Below are positions 26,650 to 32,999 of a DNA stretch of 64,000 nucleotides, in pieces. The stretch covers positions 1,302,001 through 1,366,000 of the forward strand of contig NC_017098.1 of the NCBI RefSeq assembly GCF_000242595.2, read 5' to 3'. The stretch is from Spirochaeta africana DSM 8902. GTDB lineage: Bacteria; Spirochaetota; Spirochaetia; DSM-27196; DSM-8902. The translations under genes were made by a program, and so were the position numbers. A model generated the notes under the pieces. That model worked only from the letters and a program-made list of their open reading frames with translations. It was not told the origin of the DNA and made no database searches. Within the stretch, counting starts at the first letter, position 1, and each line of letters opens with the position of its first letter.

Positions 26650-26677
26650 TTGTAAAATACAAAAAAACCAGTAGAAT
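26650..26677 (+). promoter_or_regulatory. Putative promoter of the NtrC-type activator gene
   Basis: TTGTAA (26650-26655), 16 bp, TAGAAT (26672-26677), then eight bases to the ATG and no Shine-Dalgarno, suggesting a leaderless or nearly leaderless mRNA. The photolyase gene is divergent, with only 39 bp between the starts. Confidence 0.45.
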
Positions 26678-26685
26678 ATACAGCA

Positions 26686-28104
26686 ATGGGCGATACCAAC
26701 ACCGGAACAAGCGAAAAACCTGCTGCCGTACTGATTGTAGAAGACGATCCGGTGAGCTCCGAGCTCTACTCGGTCCAGATCCAGGACAAGCTTCCTGCGC
26801 AATGTGTGGTCTGCGATGACTCCCGCAAGGTTTTGCCGATCCTGGTCCAGCACAACATTGATCTGATTATTCTGGATCTTAACATGCCGCATATCTCCGG
26901 GCAGGAGGTGCTGGCACAGGTCAATCTGCAGTTTCCGGATATCCCGGTGGTGGTGGTTACCAGCGAGGACAGTATTCAGGTCGCGGTTGACTGCATGCGC
27001 CATGGCGCGTTCGACTTTATCACCAAGCCGGTGGCCGAGGCCCGGCTGATTACGGCGGTACAGCATGGCTTGCGGATCCGCTCGCTGCAGCAGGAGATCC
27101 ATTCCCTGTCGGATCGGCTGCAGGGGCTGCAGATCCGTAATCCGGAGGCCTTCTCCGGGATTATTACCGTCAGCCATCATATGCGCAGCATCTTTTCGTA
27201 TATCGAAGCCGTTGCCTCAAGCCCGAAACCGGTACTTGTACTGGGCGACAGCGGCACCGGCAAGGAGCTGATCGCCCAGGTCCTCCACCAGCTCAGTGGT
27301 CGAAGTGGTTCATTTGTGCCGGTAAACGTGAGTGGCCTTGATGACACCATGTTCTCAGACGCGCTGTTCGGGCACACCAAGGGTGCATTTACCGGTGCGA
27401 ACACTGCACGCAGCGGCCTGGTAGAGCAGGCTCGCGGGGGTACCCTCTTTCTGGATGAGATCGGTGATCTGCCGATGGGGCCCCAGGTCAAGCTGCTGCG
27501 ACTCCTGCAGGAAGGGGAGTACTACCCCCTTGGCGCTGATTCCCCCAAAACCGCCTCGGTGCGGGTTGTCGCCGCCACCAACGCCAATCTTACCCAGAAA
27601 ATGGAGCAGGGGGAGTTCCGCAAGGATCTGTACTACCGCCTGATGGCGCACACCGTCCGGGTGCCAGCCCTTCGCGACCGGATGGAGGATATCCCGCATC
27701 TGGTGGAGTATTTTGTAACCCAGGCCTGTGCGGAACTGTCACGCCCGCGTTTACAGGTACCGCAGGAGATCTACCGGATTCTGGCAGGGTATGAGTTCCC
27801 CGGCAATATCCGGGAGCTGCAGTCCATGGTGTTCGATGCCGCCAGTCGGGCCACCGGTGCACAGCTGCCGGTTGAACCCTTCCGTACCTATGTGGTCGGG
27901 CCGCCGAGTGTCCCGGATGCCTCCGGCATCCCCCAGGGCGGGGGTACCAGCATCAGCTATGCCGGGCAGTTTCCCACCATGGAGCAGGTGGAGCAGTTTT
28001 TTATGGAAGAAGCCCTCAGAATCGCGAGTGGAAACCAGTCTCGCGCTGCCGGTCTGTTAGGTATCAGCCAGTCGACCCTTAGCAGGCGTCTCAAGACCGA
28101 GTAG
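26686..28104 (+). CDS. Sigma-54-dependent response regulator (NtrC/AtoC type)
   Basis: A 472-residue activator with all three domains. Receiver (about 13-130): acidic pair ED(19)D, phosphoacceptor Asp64, Thr92 and Lys114. AAA+ domain (about 155-390): Walker A GDSGTGKE at 187-194 and the sigma-54-contacting GAFTGA loop at 233-238, Walker B GGTLFLDEIGDLP. A Fis-type helix-turn-helix closes the protein (SRAAGLLGISQSTLSRRL). It therefore activates RNA polymerase carrying sigma-54 from distant sites. No histidine kinase is adjacent, so it is an orphan. Immediately downstream lie two palindromes and a near-perfect sigma-54 promoter (28106-28264), the likely targets. Confidence 0.93.
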   Translation: MGDTNTGTSEKPAAVLIVEDDPVSSELYSVQIQDKLPAQCVVCDDSRKVLPILVQHNIDLIILDLNMPHISGQEVLAQVNLQFPDIPVVVVTSEDSIQVAVDCMRHGAFDFITKPVAEARLITAVQHGLRIRSLQQEIHSLSDRLQGLQIRNPEAFSGIITVSHHMRSIFSYIEAVASSPKPVLVLGDSGTGKELIAQVLHQLSGRSGSFVPVNVSGLDDTMFSDALFGHTKGAFTGANTARSGLVEQARGGTLFLDEIGDLPMGPQVKLLRLLQEGEYYPLGADSPKTASVRVVAATNANLTQKMEQGEFRKDLYYRLMAHTVRVPALRDRMEDIPHLVEYFVTQACAELSRPRLQVPQEIYRILAGYEFPGNIRELQSMVFDAASRATGAQLPVEPFRTYVVGPPSVPDASGIPQGGGTSISYAGQFPTMEQVEQFFMEEALRIASGNQSRAAGLLGISQSTLSRRLKTE

Positions 28105-28105
28105 T

Positions 28106-28120
28106 TATGCAAAATGCATA
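28106..28120. promoter_or_regulatory. Candidate activator-binding site 1 (enhancer)
   Basis: TATGCA-AAA-TGCATA, a 15-bp palindrome starting just after the activator stop codon, about 140 bp upstream of the sigma-54 promoter. With site 2 it shares ATGCAAA and GCATAGCC. Confidence 0.5.
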
Positions 28121-28133
28121 GCCGGTTGTTTTT

Positions 28134-28148
28134 TATGCAAATTGCATA
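28134..28148. promoter_or_regulatory. Candidate activator-binding site 2 (enhancer)
   Basis: TATGCAA-A-TTGCATA, a perfect 15-bp palindrome centred 28 bp from site 1 and about 110 bp upstream of the sigma-54 promoter, a usual distance for NtrC-type enhancers. Confidence 0.55.
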
Positions 28149-28247
28149 GCCCTGTCGCACTGGCTTGTGCGTGGTGAACCCTCTTGGATGTTGGCTGAAA
28201 GCATATAACTCATTACATACAAACAATATATGATCTCTAAGTGCATG

Positions 28248-28264
28248 TTGGCACATAAATTGCA
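28248..28264 (+). promoter_or_regulatory. Sigma-54 (-24/-12) promoter
   Basis: TTGGCAC-N5-TTGCA matches the sigma-54 consensus (TGGCAC, five bases, TTGCA/T) at every conserved position. Predicted transcription start is near 28275. Confidence 0.75.
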
Positions 28265-28274
28265 CATAGTATAC

Positions 28275-28438
28275 TGCACAGCAAATGGGCTGGTAATGGG
28301 AATCACCAGCCAGAAATGTAAGTAGTGATGTAAAAAATAGATATAAAAAGTAATTCTTCCGCAGCTACTGCGGTTGTTCCCATTCCTCCCTCCCTCATCC
28401 TCATACGGGGGCAAGTCGTTGACTTGTCCCCGTATTTT
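28275..28438 (+). ncRNA. Candidate sigma-54-dependent small RNA
   Basis: The stretch from the predicted sigma-54 start to the hairpin at 28403-28435 has no credible reading frame. It can form three stem-loops: 28288-28311 (7 bp, GGCTGGT/ACCAGCC), 28359-28373 (6 bp, CCGCAG/CTGCGG) and the terminator-like hairpin. Between the second and third lies an unpaired, strongly C/U-rich tract (28378-28402, with CCUCCCUCCCUC) that is complementary to GGAGG-type ribosome-binding sites. The layout resembles sigma-54-driven regulatory RNAs such as Qrr, but similarity to any known RNA is not claimed. The alternative is that this is a 5' leader of the CheY-like gene with an attenuator. Confidence 0.4.
28403..28438 (+). 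terminator. Terminator-like hairpin before the CheY-like gene
   Basis: A 14-bp stem (ATACGGGGGCAAGT with ACTTGTCCCCGTAT, one G-U pair), 5-base loop and a short TTTT tail. The TTGACT -35 box of the next promoter lies inside it. Confidence 0.55.
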
Positions 28439-28446
28439 GGTATACT
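28419..28446 (+). promoter_or_regulatory. Sigma-70 promoter of the CheY-like gene
   Basis: TTGACT (28419-28424), 16 bp, TATACT (28441-28446). Predicted start near 28453, 32 bases before the gene. Confidence 0.6.
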
Positions 28447-28484
28447 GCAAGAGGACGCGTATCTATGTACCAGGAGATGCCAGC

Positions 28485-28919
28485 ATGAAGACCAAATCCG
28501 ATTTTCCCAGCATCAATGACAAGGAACCAGAGGGGCTCAAGCCAGACGGCTCACCGTTTCGCGTGCTTGTGGTTGATGATTCCATGTTTACCGGAAAACA
28601 GCTCAGCCAGATTCTCACCAGTGCCGGTTTCGAGGTCGTAGCTACTGCTGGCGACGGGGCAGAAGGTGTAGAAAAGTACAAGGAACTTCACCCGAATATC
28701 GATCTGGTTACGATGGACATCACCATGCCCAAAATGGATGGGGTAACCGCGCTGGAGCATATCATCGCCTACGACAAGGAAGCCAGGGTAGTGATGATCT
28801 CCGCCCTTGGGAAGAACGATCTGGTGAAGAAATCCCTGCTGCTCGGCGCCAAGAACTACATCGTGAAGCCTCTGGACCGTAAAAAGGTGCTGGAGCGGAT
28901 TATCGCCATACTGAAGTAG
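28485..28919 (+). CDS. CheY-like single-domain response regulator
   Basis: A 144-residue receiver domain with no output domain, preceded by about 24 extra residues rich in Lys, Asp and Pro. Asp31-Asp32, phosphoacceptor Asp78 (VTMDITMP), Ser106 and Lys128 (VKPLD) are all present, so it should be phosphorylatable. It may serve the flagellar motor or a phosphorelay; the sequence does not decide. ATG 28485 has CAGGAG upstream; the longer open frame to 28374 includes the promoter and hairpin and is rejected. It stands alone behind its own sigma-70 promoter and downstream of the sigma-54 island. Confidence 0.85.
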   Translation: MKTKSDFPSINDKEPEGLKPDGSPFRVLVVDDSMFTGKQLSQILTSAGFEVVATAGDGAEGVEKYKELHPNIDLVTMDITMPKMDGVTALEHIIAYDKEARVVMISALGKNDLVKKSLLLGAKNYIVKPLDRKKVLERIIAILK

Positions 28920-28949
28920 CCCGGTTTCATGGCCTGCCTTGCGTACAAG

Positions 28950-28980
28950 ATCCGGGTACCGAGCCGATTCGTACCCGGAT
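28950..28980 (+). terminator. Hairpin after the CheY-like gene
   Basis: Perfect 10-bp stem ATCCGGGTAC/GTACCCGGAT with an 11-base loop, 30 bases past the stop. No T-run follows, so termination is uncertain. Confidence 0.35.
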
Positions 28981-29062
28981 GTTATGCGGCAGGTACCCCG
29001 TGGTTCCTGATTTGTTGTTTACCTGCATGCATTATCGTTATACAATCATGGCAGGGGTCTCC

Positions 29063-29833
29063 ATGAATAAAAATACCATTCCAGTTACCCATATCCTGTG
29101 GATTACAGCTCTGGTGCTTCTCATGCTGCTGGCAGGAGCACTGTACGCAGGCGACGATGACTATCAAGAGTATATGGATCTCATCCTGACGCATGCGGCA
29201 GAGGGTGAACACGCGGAAGCCATCGCACTGTACAGGGATCTTGAGCCTCCTGAGGACTTCCGGTACGAGCACTGGTATAACTTCGGGGTATTGTTGTTCG
29301 ACGCCGGCCGCTATGTCGAGTCCGCCGATGCGTTTGCCCGGGCTATTGATCTGGCCCCTCGTTCGGAGAATGCCTTGTTCAATGCCGGAACGGCTCTGTT
29401 GAATGCAGGTGAGTATCGCGAAGCCGAGGAGCTGTTCAGTCAGCTGCTTGAGATAGCGGATGATCCGCGCGGCTTTCTCAATCGCGGCAATGCGCGCTAT
29501 GCCCAGCAGGATCTGTCGCGGGCTGCTGCCGATTACCGCCAGGCAATCGAACTGAATCCATCGCTACCGGACGCACACTACAACTACGGCAATCTGCTGT
29601 ACGATCAACAGGAATGGATGGAGGCCGAGCAGGCCTTTACCCGCGCAATCGAGATAGACGCCGGATTTACCGAGGCACGCTTTAATCGCGGCAATGTCCG
29701 GATGCAGCTGGGGTTGTATGCCGCCGCCCTGGAGGACTACCAGAGCGTTGTTGCCCGTGATCCCGATAACGAAGATGCCCTGCAGAATGCAGCAATTGCT
29801 GAACAGCTTATCGAGCAAGGAGACAACGAGTGA
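29063..29833 (+). CDS. TPR-repeat protein, exported or membrane-anchored
   Basis: A 256-residue protein with an N-terminal hydrophobic segment (HILWITALVLLMLLAGALYAG, residues 10-30) acting as signal peptide or anchor, then about six tetratricopeptide repeats (HWYNFGVLLFDAGRYVESADAF, ALFNAGTALLNAGEYREAEELF, and so on) ending near residue 245. TPRs mediate protein-protein contacts; the partner is unknown. I choose ATG 29063 with AGGGG upstream; ATG 29048 lies within the predicted promoter (TTGTTT-N18-TATACA) and has no ribosome site. The stop overlaps the ackA start (GTGA), so expression is coupled to acetate kinase. Confidence 0.8.
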   Translation: MNKNTIPVTHILWITALVLLMLLAGALYAGDDDYQEYMDLILTHAAEGEHAEAIALYRDLEPPEDFRYEHWYNFGVLLFDAGRYVESADAFARAIDLAPRSENALFNAGTALLNAGEYREAEELFSQLLEIADDPRGFLNRGNARYAQQDLSRAAADYRQAIELNPSLPDAHYNYGNLLYDQQEWMEAEQAFTRAIEIDAGFTEARFNRGNVRMQLGLYAAALEDYQSVVARDPDNEDALQNAAIAEQLIEQGDNE

Positions 29834-31032
29834 AGAATTCATCGGCCAGGATACTGGTAATCAACTGCGGCAGCTCCTCTCTGAAATTCGAGGTGTTTGC
29901 CATGCCGGAGCGAAAAAGCCTGGGTCGTGGTCAGGTTGAGCGAATCGGCAAGGATGACGGCCACCTTGAACAGTGCAGCGTAAACGGGGTTATCGACCGT
30001 ACAGAACCGATTGCAGATCATTCTGCGGCGGTACAGCTGATGCTGGAAGCACTGGTAGATCCCAAGAACGGTATCCTGCATGACCTCTCCGAGATTACCG
30101 GGGTGGGGCACCGTGTGGTACATGGCGGCGAAAAATACAGCCAATCCGTACGGATCGATGAAAAGGTTGCGACTGCCATCGAAGAGTGTATAGAGCTGGC
30201 GCCACTGCACAATCCGGTTAACCTGACCGGTATTCAGCGGTCCCAGGAAGCGCTGCCGGGTGTGCCCCAGGTAGCAGTGTTCGACACCGCTTTTCATCAA
30301 ACCCTTGCCCCGTCGGCCTTTCTATACGGGCTCCCACGCGAGTTTTACGATAAATACAAGATCCGTCGCTACGGATTTCATGGAACCAGTCATCGCTACG
30401 TTGCCGGAGAGGCGACCCGGTTCATGAAACGACACCCGGACAATACCAACCTGATTGTGTGCCACCTGGGTAACGGAGCCTCGATTACGGCAATAAGCTC
30501 CGGCAAGTCAGTGGATACCTCTATGGGGTTTACCCCGCTGGAAGGGCTGGTTATGGGGACCCGCAGCGGTGATATCGACCCGGCTATTCTGTTCTATTTG
30601 ACCGAACGCGGCTACACCGAACGGGAGCTGAACACCATCCTGAATAAAAAGAGCGGACTGCTGGGACTTTCCGGTATCTCGAACGATCTGCGGGATATTG
30701 AGGCTGCAGCCGAAGCCGGCAACAAGAATGCTATCGAGGCACTTGAGGTCTATGCTCACAAGATCCGGCATTATATCGGTGCCTATGCGGCCAACATCGT
30801 TCGCACCGACATACTGGTGTTTACCGGCGGGATAGGACAGTTTGGCACCCGTATGCGTGAACGGATCTGTACCCGGCTGGAGAACCTCGGGTTTGTAATC
30901 GATCACCGGAAAAACCTCGAGAACGGCAGCTCTGCCGGGATCATCAGTAAAGAATACAGTCCTACCGCGATCGTGGTTATGCCCACCAACGAGGAGCTTC
31001 AGATCGCAATCGATACCTACGAGCTGCTGTAA
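29830..31032 (+). CDS. ackA: Acetate kinase
   Basis: A 400-residue ASKHA-fold enzyme that makes ATP and acetate from acetyl phosphate, the last step of acetate fermentation. All family motifs are visible: VINCGSSSLKF (residues 9-19), GHRVVHGG, VFDTAFHQTL, YGFHGTSHRYV, CHLGNGAS and MGTRSGDIDP. Length is normal. The start is GTG 29830, overlapping the TPR gene stop, with AAGGAG seven bases upstream. No phosphotransacetylase gene is adjacent. Confidence 0.97.
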   Translation: MKNSSARILVINCGSSSLKFEVFAMPERKSLGRGQVERIGKDDGHLEQCSVNGVIDRTEPIADHSAAVQLMLEALVDPKNGILHDLSEITGVGHRVVHGGEKYSQSVRIDEKVATAIEECIELAPLHNPVNLTGIQRSQEALPGVPQVAVFDTAFHQTLAPSAFLYGLPREFYDKYKIRRYGFHGTSHRYVAGEATRFMKRHPDNTNLIVCHLGNGASITAISSGKSVDTSMGFTPLEGLVMGTRSGDIDPAILFYLTERGYTERELNTILNKKSGLLGLSGISNDLRDIEAAAEAGNKNAIEALEVYAHKIRHYIGAYAANIVRTDILVFTGGIGQFGTRMRERICTRLENLGFVIDHRKNLENGSSAGIISKEYSPTAIVVMPTNEELQIAIDTYELL

Positions 31033-31039
31033 CTTCTGC

Positions 31040-32626
31040 ATGATTCCCGATGCATTCGCCGATTCCTGTGCTGAGTGGTTCGACACCAGGCAGCGCAGGT
31101 CCGCTCAGCTCACCACGGATGACCCGGACTGGTATATCGCCGCACACGACGCGGCACAGGAAGTCCAGGTTCGCAGCTGTCTGCCCCCGGAATATGTTGA
31201 TCTGCCATCAGGACCGTATCCACTCGCGGTATTTCACACCCGCCTGGCAGCACAGCGAAGCAGTCTTGCTGCCAGACCTGCAGTGCTGAACCCGCTGCAC
31301 CATCAACTGCTGAGAGGTGAGCAAATCACGCTGCATGCGCTCGAGCAGCGTGCCGCTATCCGACACCCCTGGCTCGGATTCCGTGGTATCTGGTGTTCCG
31401 CCGATCTGCTGTTGCCGGTCGGCAGCAAGGGGTGGAAGATTGTACGAGTACTACCCAACGGCAAACTCCGTCCCGGTATCATATCCCAGACTGCGCTGTT
31501 TTACGCCGCTATCCGGAATGCTGGAGCTGAACATATCGAAATCGAGTTCTGGTACCTTGATCCGACCCTCCAGTATGGAGAACCGTGGCGATTCCGCCAG
31601 AAACCGGGGGCGCGTCTGGTGCATGCAAAGCTTGTCGAGCTGGAACCGCTTATTGGCGATTTTTTGCAGATGATTAATCCCGGCACAGGGGATTACCTTA
31701 TCGAAGCTGGTCAGGTAAGCGATGCAGCCAGCGAGGCCGGCAGTGGTGAGGCAGCCAGCAGTCAGGCGGATACCAGTGAAGCCGGTACCAGCCAGGCCGA
31801 CAACCATGATGCCCCGTCGCTGTCCCATGTCCAGTACCTTCTGCGTGGCAAGCTTGACAAGCGCCGACTTGTGGCACAGGGAATCACGGATATTCGCACC
31901 ATTCCTGCTGATACCCGGATGTCACAGCGGCAACGCCACCAGCGAACTGCCCTGATCAGTGGTGAACCTGTCAGCGATCCGGTTTCCCTGCGCACCTGGC
32001 TTGCCGCAATCCCCGAACCAATCCTGTTTCTTGATTTTGAGTCAATACAGTCGTCACTGCCACTGTTTCCGCACACGGTTCCCTGGCAGTATATCCCGGT
32101 TATGTACTCACTCACCGATGCCAGTGGGCATGATAGCTGGGAGTGTATTGCACCCGGGTCTGGTCAACTGGAGCGCCTGGCGCGTTCGCTGGCACGGCAG
32201 CTGGCCTCGGCTGCAGCTGTCGGGGTGTTCGGGGCCGCGATGGAGCAGCGGTGTTTGCAGCTGCTGGCCCGGATTGCCGCAGACCCTGCCGACAGTACCA
32301 TACTGAAGCAGGCAGCAGGCAGGCTGGTAGACCTGCACACACCCTTCGAGTCGGGCTGGCTGTATTTTGCCCCTCAGCGTGGTAAAACATCCCTGAAGGC
32401 GCTGGTGCCAATCATTACCGATGAACAGGATAAAACGGAGGGTATCAGTGATGGACGGGAGGCAAGCCTGCAATACTACTGGCAGCATGCAGGCTATCCC
32501 GACGGTACCTGGCCGGTAAGACTGCGGCAGCGTGAGGTAATGGCGCAGATAGAGCGATACTCGCGCGATGATACGCGCAACCTGCACCGGCTGTGGAGAT
32601 TTCTGCATTGTCATGCAGGCGATTAA
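31040..32626 (+). CDS. DUF2779-domain protein, putative nuclease-related
   Basis: A 528-residue protein. The C-terminal half carries a DUF2779 domain with an RNase-H-like acidic start ILFLDFESIQSSLP (about 331-344), PWQYIPVMYSLTD, a HTPFESGWLYF segment and YSRDDTRNLHRLW near the end. Relatives usually have an N-terminal PD-(D/E)xK nuclease-like region containing an aspartate followed by an E-x-K strand; here the Asp survives in SADLLLP (about 117-123) but the expected EVK is KIVRVLPNG, so that site looks inactive. A low-complexity Ser/Ala/Glu/Gly linker (about 228-265) separates the halves. It lies seven bases after ackA. Biological role is unknown. Confidence 0.65.
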   Translation: MIPDAFADSCAEWFDTRQRRSAQLTTDDPDWYIAAHDAAQEVQVRSCLPPEYVDLPSGPYPLAVFHTRLAAQRSSLAARPAVLNPLHHQLLRGEQITLHALEQRAAIRHPWLGFRGIWCSADLLLPVGSKGWKIVRVLPNGKLRPGIISQTALFYAAIRNAGAEHIEIEFWYLDPTLQYGEPWRFRQKPGARLVHAKLVELEPLIGDFLQMINPGTGDYLIEAGQVSDAASEAGSGEAASSQADTSEAGTSQADNHDAPSLSHVQYLLRGKLDKRRLVAQGITDIRTIPADTRMSQRQRHQRTALISGEPVSDPVSLRTWLAAIPEPILFLDFESIQSSLPLFPHTVPWQYIPVMYSLTDASGHDSWECIAPGSGQLERLARSLARQLASAAAVGVFGAAMEQRCLQLLARIAADPADSTILKQAAGRLVDLHTPFESGWLYFAPQRGKTSLKALVPIITDEQDKTEGISDGREASLQYYWQHAGYPDGTWPVRLRQREVMAQIERYSRDDTRNLHRLWRFLHCHAGD

Positions 32627-32636
32627 CCGCTATACT
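32608..32636 (+). promoter_or_regulatory. Leaderless promoter of yhbY
   Basis: TTGTCA (32608-32613), 17 bp, TATACT (32631-32636), then six bases to the ATG at 32643. It overlaps the end of the DUF2779 gene. Confidence 0.6.
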
Positions 32637-32642
32637 GATCAG

Positions 32643-32969
32643 ATGTTGCAGCTAAACAGTTCACAGCGTCGCTATCTGTCCCGCCAGGCTCATGACCTTG
32701 ATCCGATTGTGATGGTTGGCAAGCGAGGTTTCACCGATCAGATTGTCGAGGCTGTGCAGCAAGCTCTTCATGCACACGAACTGATAAAGATCCGCTTTGT
32801 AGACTACAAGGCTGATCGGGTGACCATAACCGAGGAGCTTGCCCGGCGTGCGGATGCTGTCGTGGTGCGGGTTATCGGAAATGTCGCGATTCTGTTTCGT
32901 GAACAGCCGGATCCAAAGAAACGCCGCTACCGGCTTCCAGCACCGGCACCGGCATCAGTGGAGGAGTAG
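32643..32969 (+). CDS. yhbY: YhbY/CRM-domain RNA-binding protein
   Basis: A 108-residue protein of the CRS1-YhbY (CRM) family, which associates with pre-50S ribosomal particles. The start LNSSQRRYLSRQAHDLDPIVMVGKRG contains the conserved GxxG-type loop (VGKRG), and HELIKIRF and VRVIGNVAILFR complete the fold. An open frame of 25 further codons upstream overlaps the DUF2779 gene; the ATG at 32643 gives the usual N-terminus and sits exactly six bases behind a consensus promoter, with no Shine-Dalgarno. It converges with the GGDEF gene after 30 bases. Confidence 0.88.
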   Translation: MLQLNSSQRRYLSRQAHDLDPIVMVGKRGFTDQIVEAVQQALHAHELIKIRFVDYKADRVTITEELARRADAVVVRVIGNVAILFREQPDPKKRRYRLPAPAPASVEE

Positions 32970-32999
32970 ACCCATTCCTCGCAAATCGGGAGTGATAAC

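Larger units (their letters stand above)
28105..28484. other. 380-bp non-coding regulatory island
   Basis: The only gap over 300 bp without a protein or tRNA gene. It holds two activator palindromes, the sigma-54 promoter, the candidate sRNA with three hairpins, and the CheY-like gene's sigma-70 promoter, listed separately. The core (28190-28360) is AT-rich compared with the rest of the window. Confidence 0.7.

Noticed and set aside
26647-27180. Long N-terminal extension of photolyase
   Set aside because: It would be antisense to the NtrC-type activator; the class II photolyase N-terminus begins at 26646.
28374-28484. N-terminal extension of the CheY-like protein from 28374
   Set aside because: The extension would translate the terminator hairpin and promoter; ATG 28485 has a CAGGAG site and gives a standard receiver domain.
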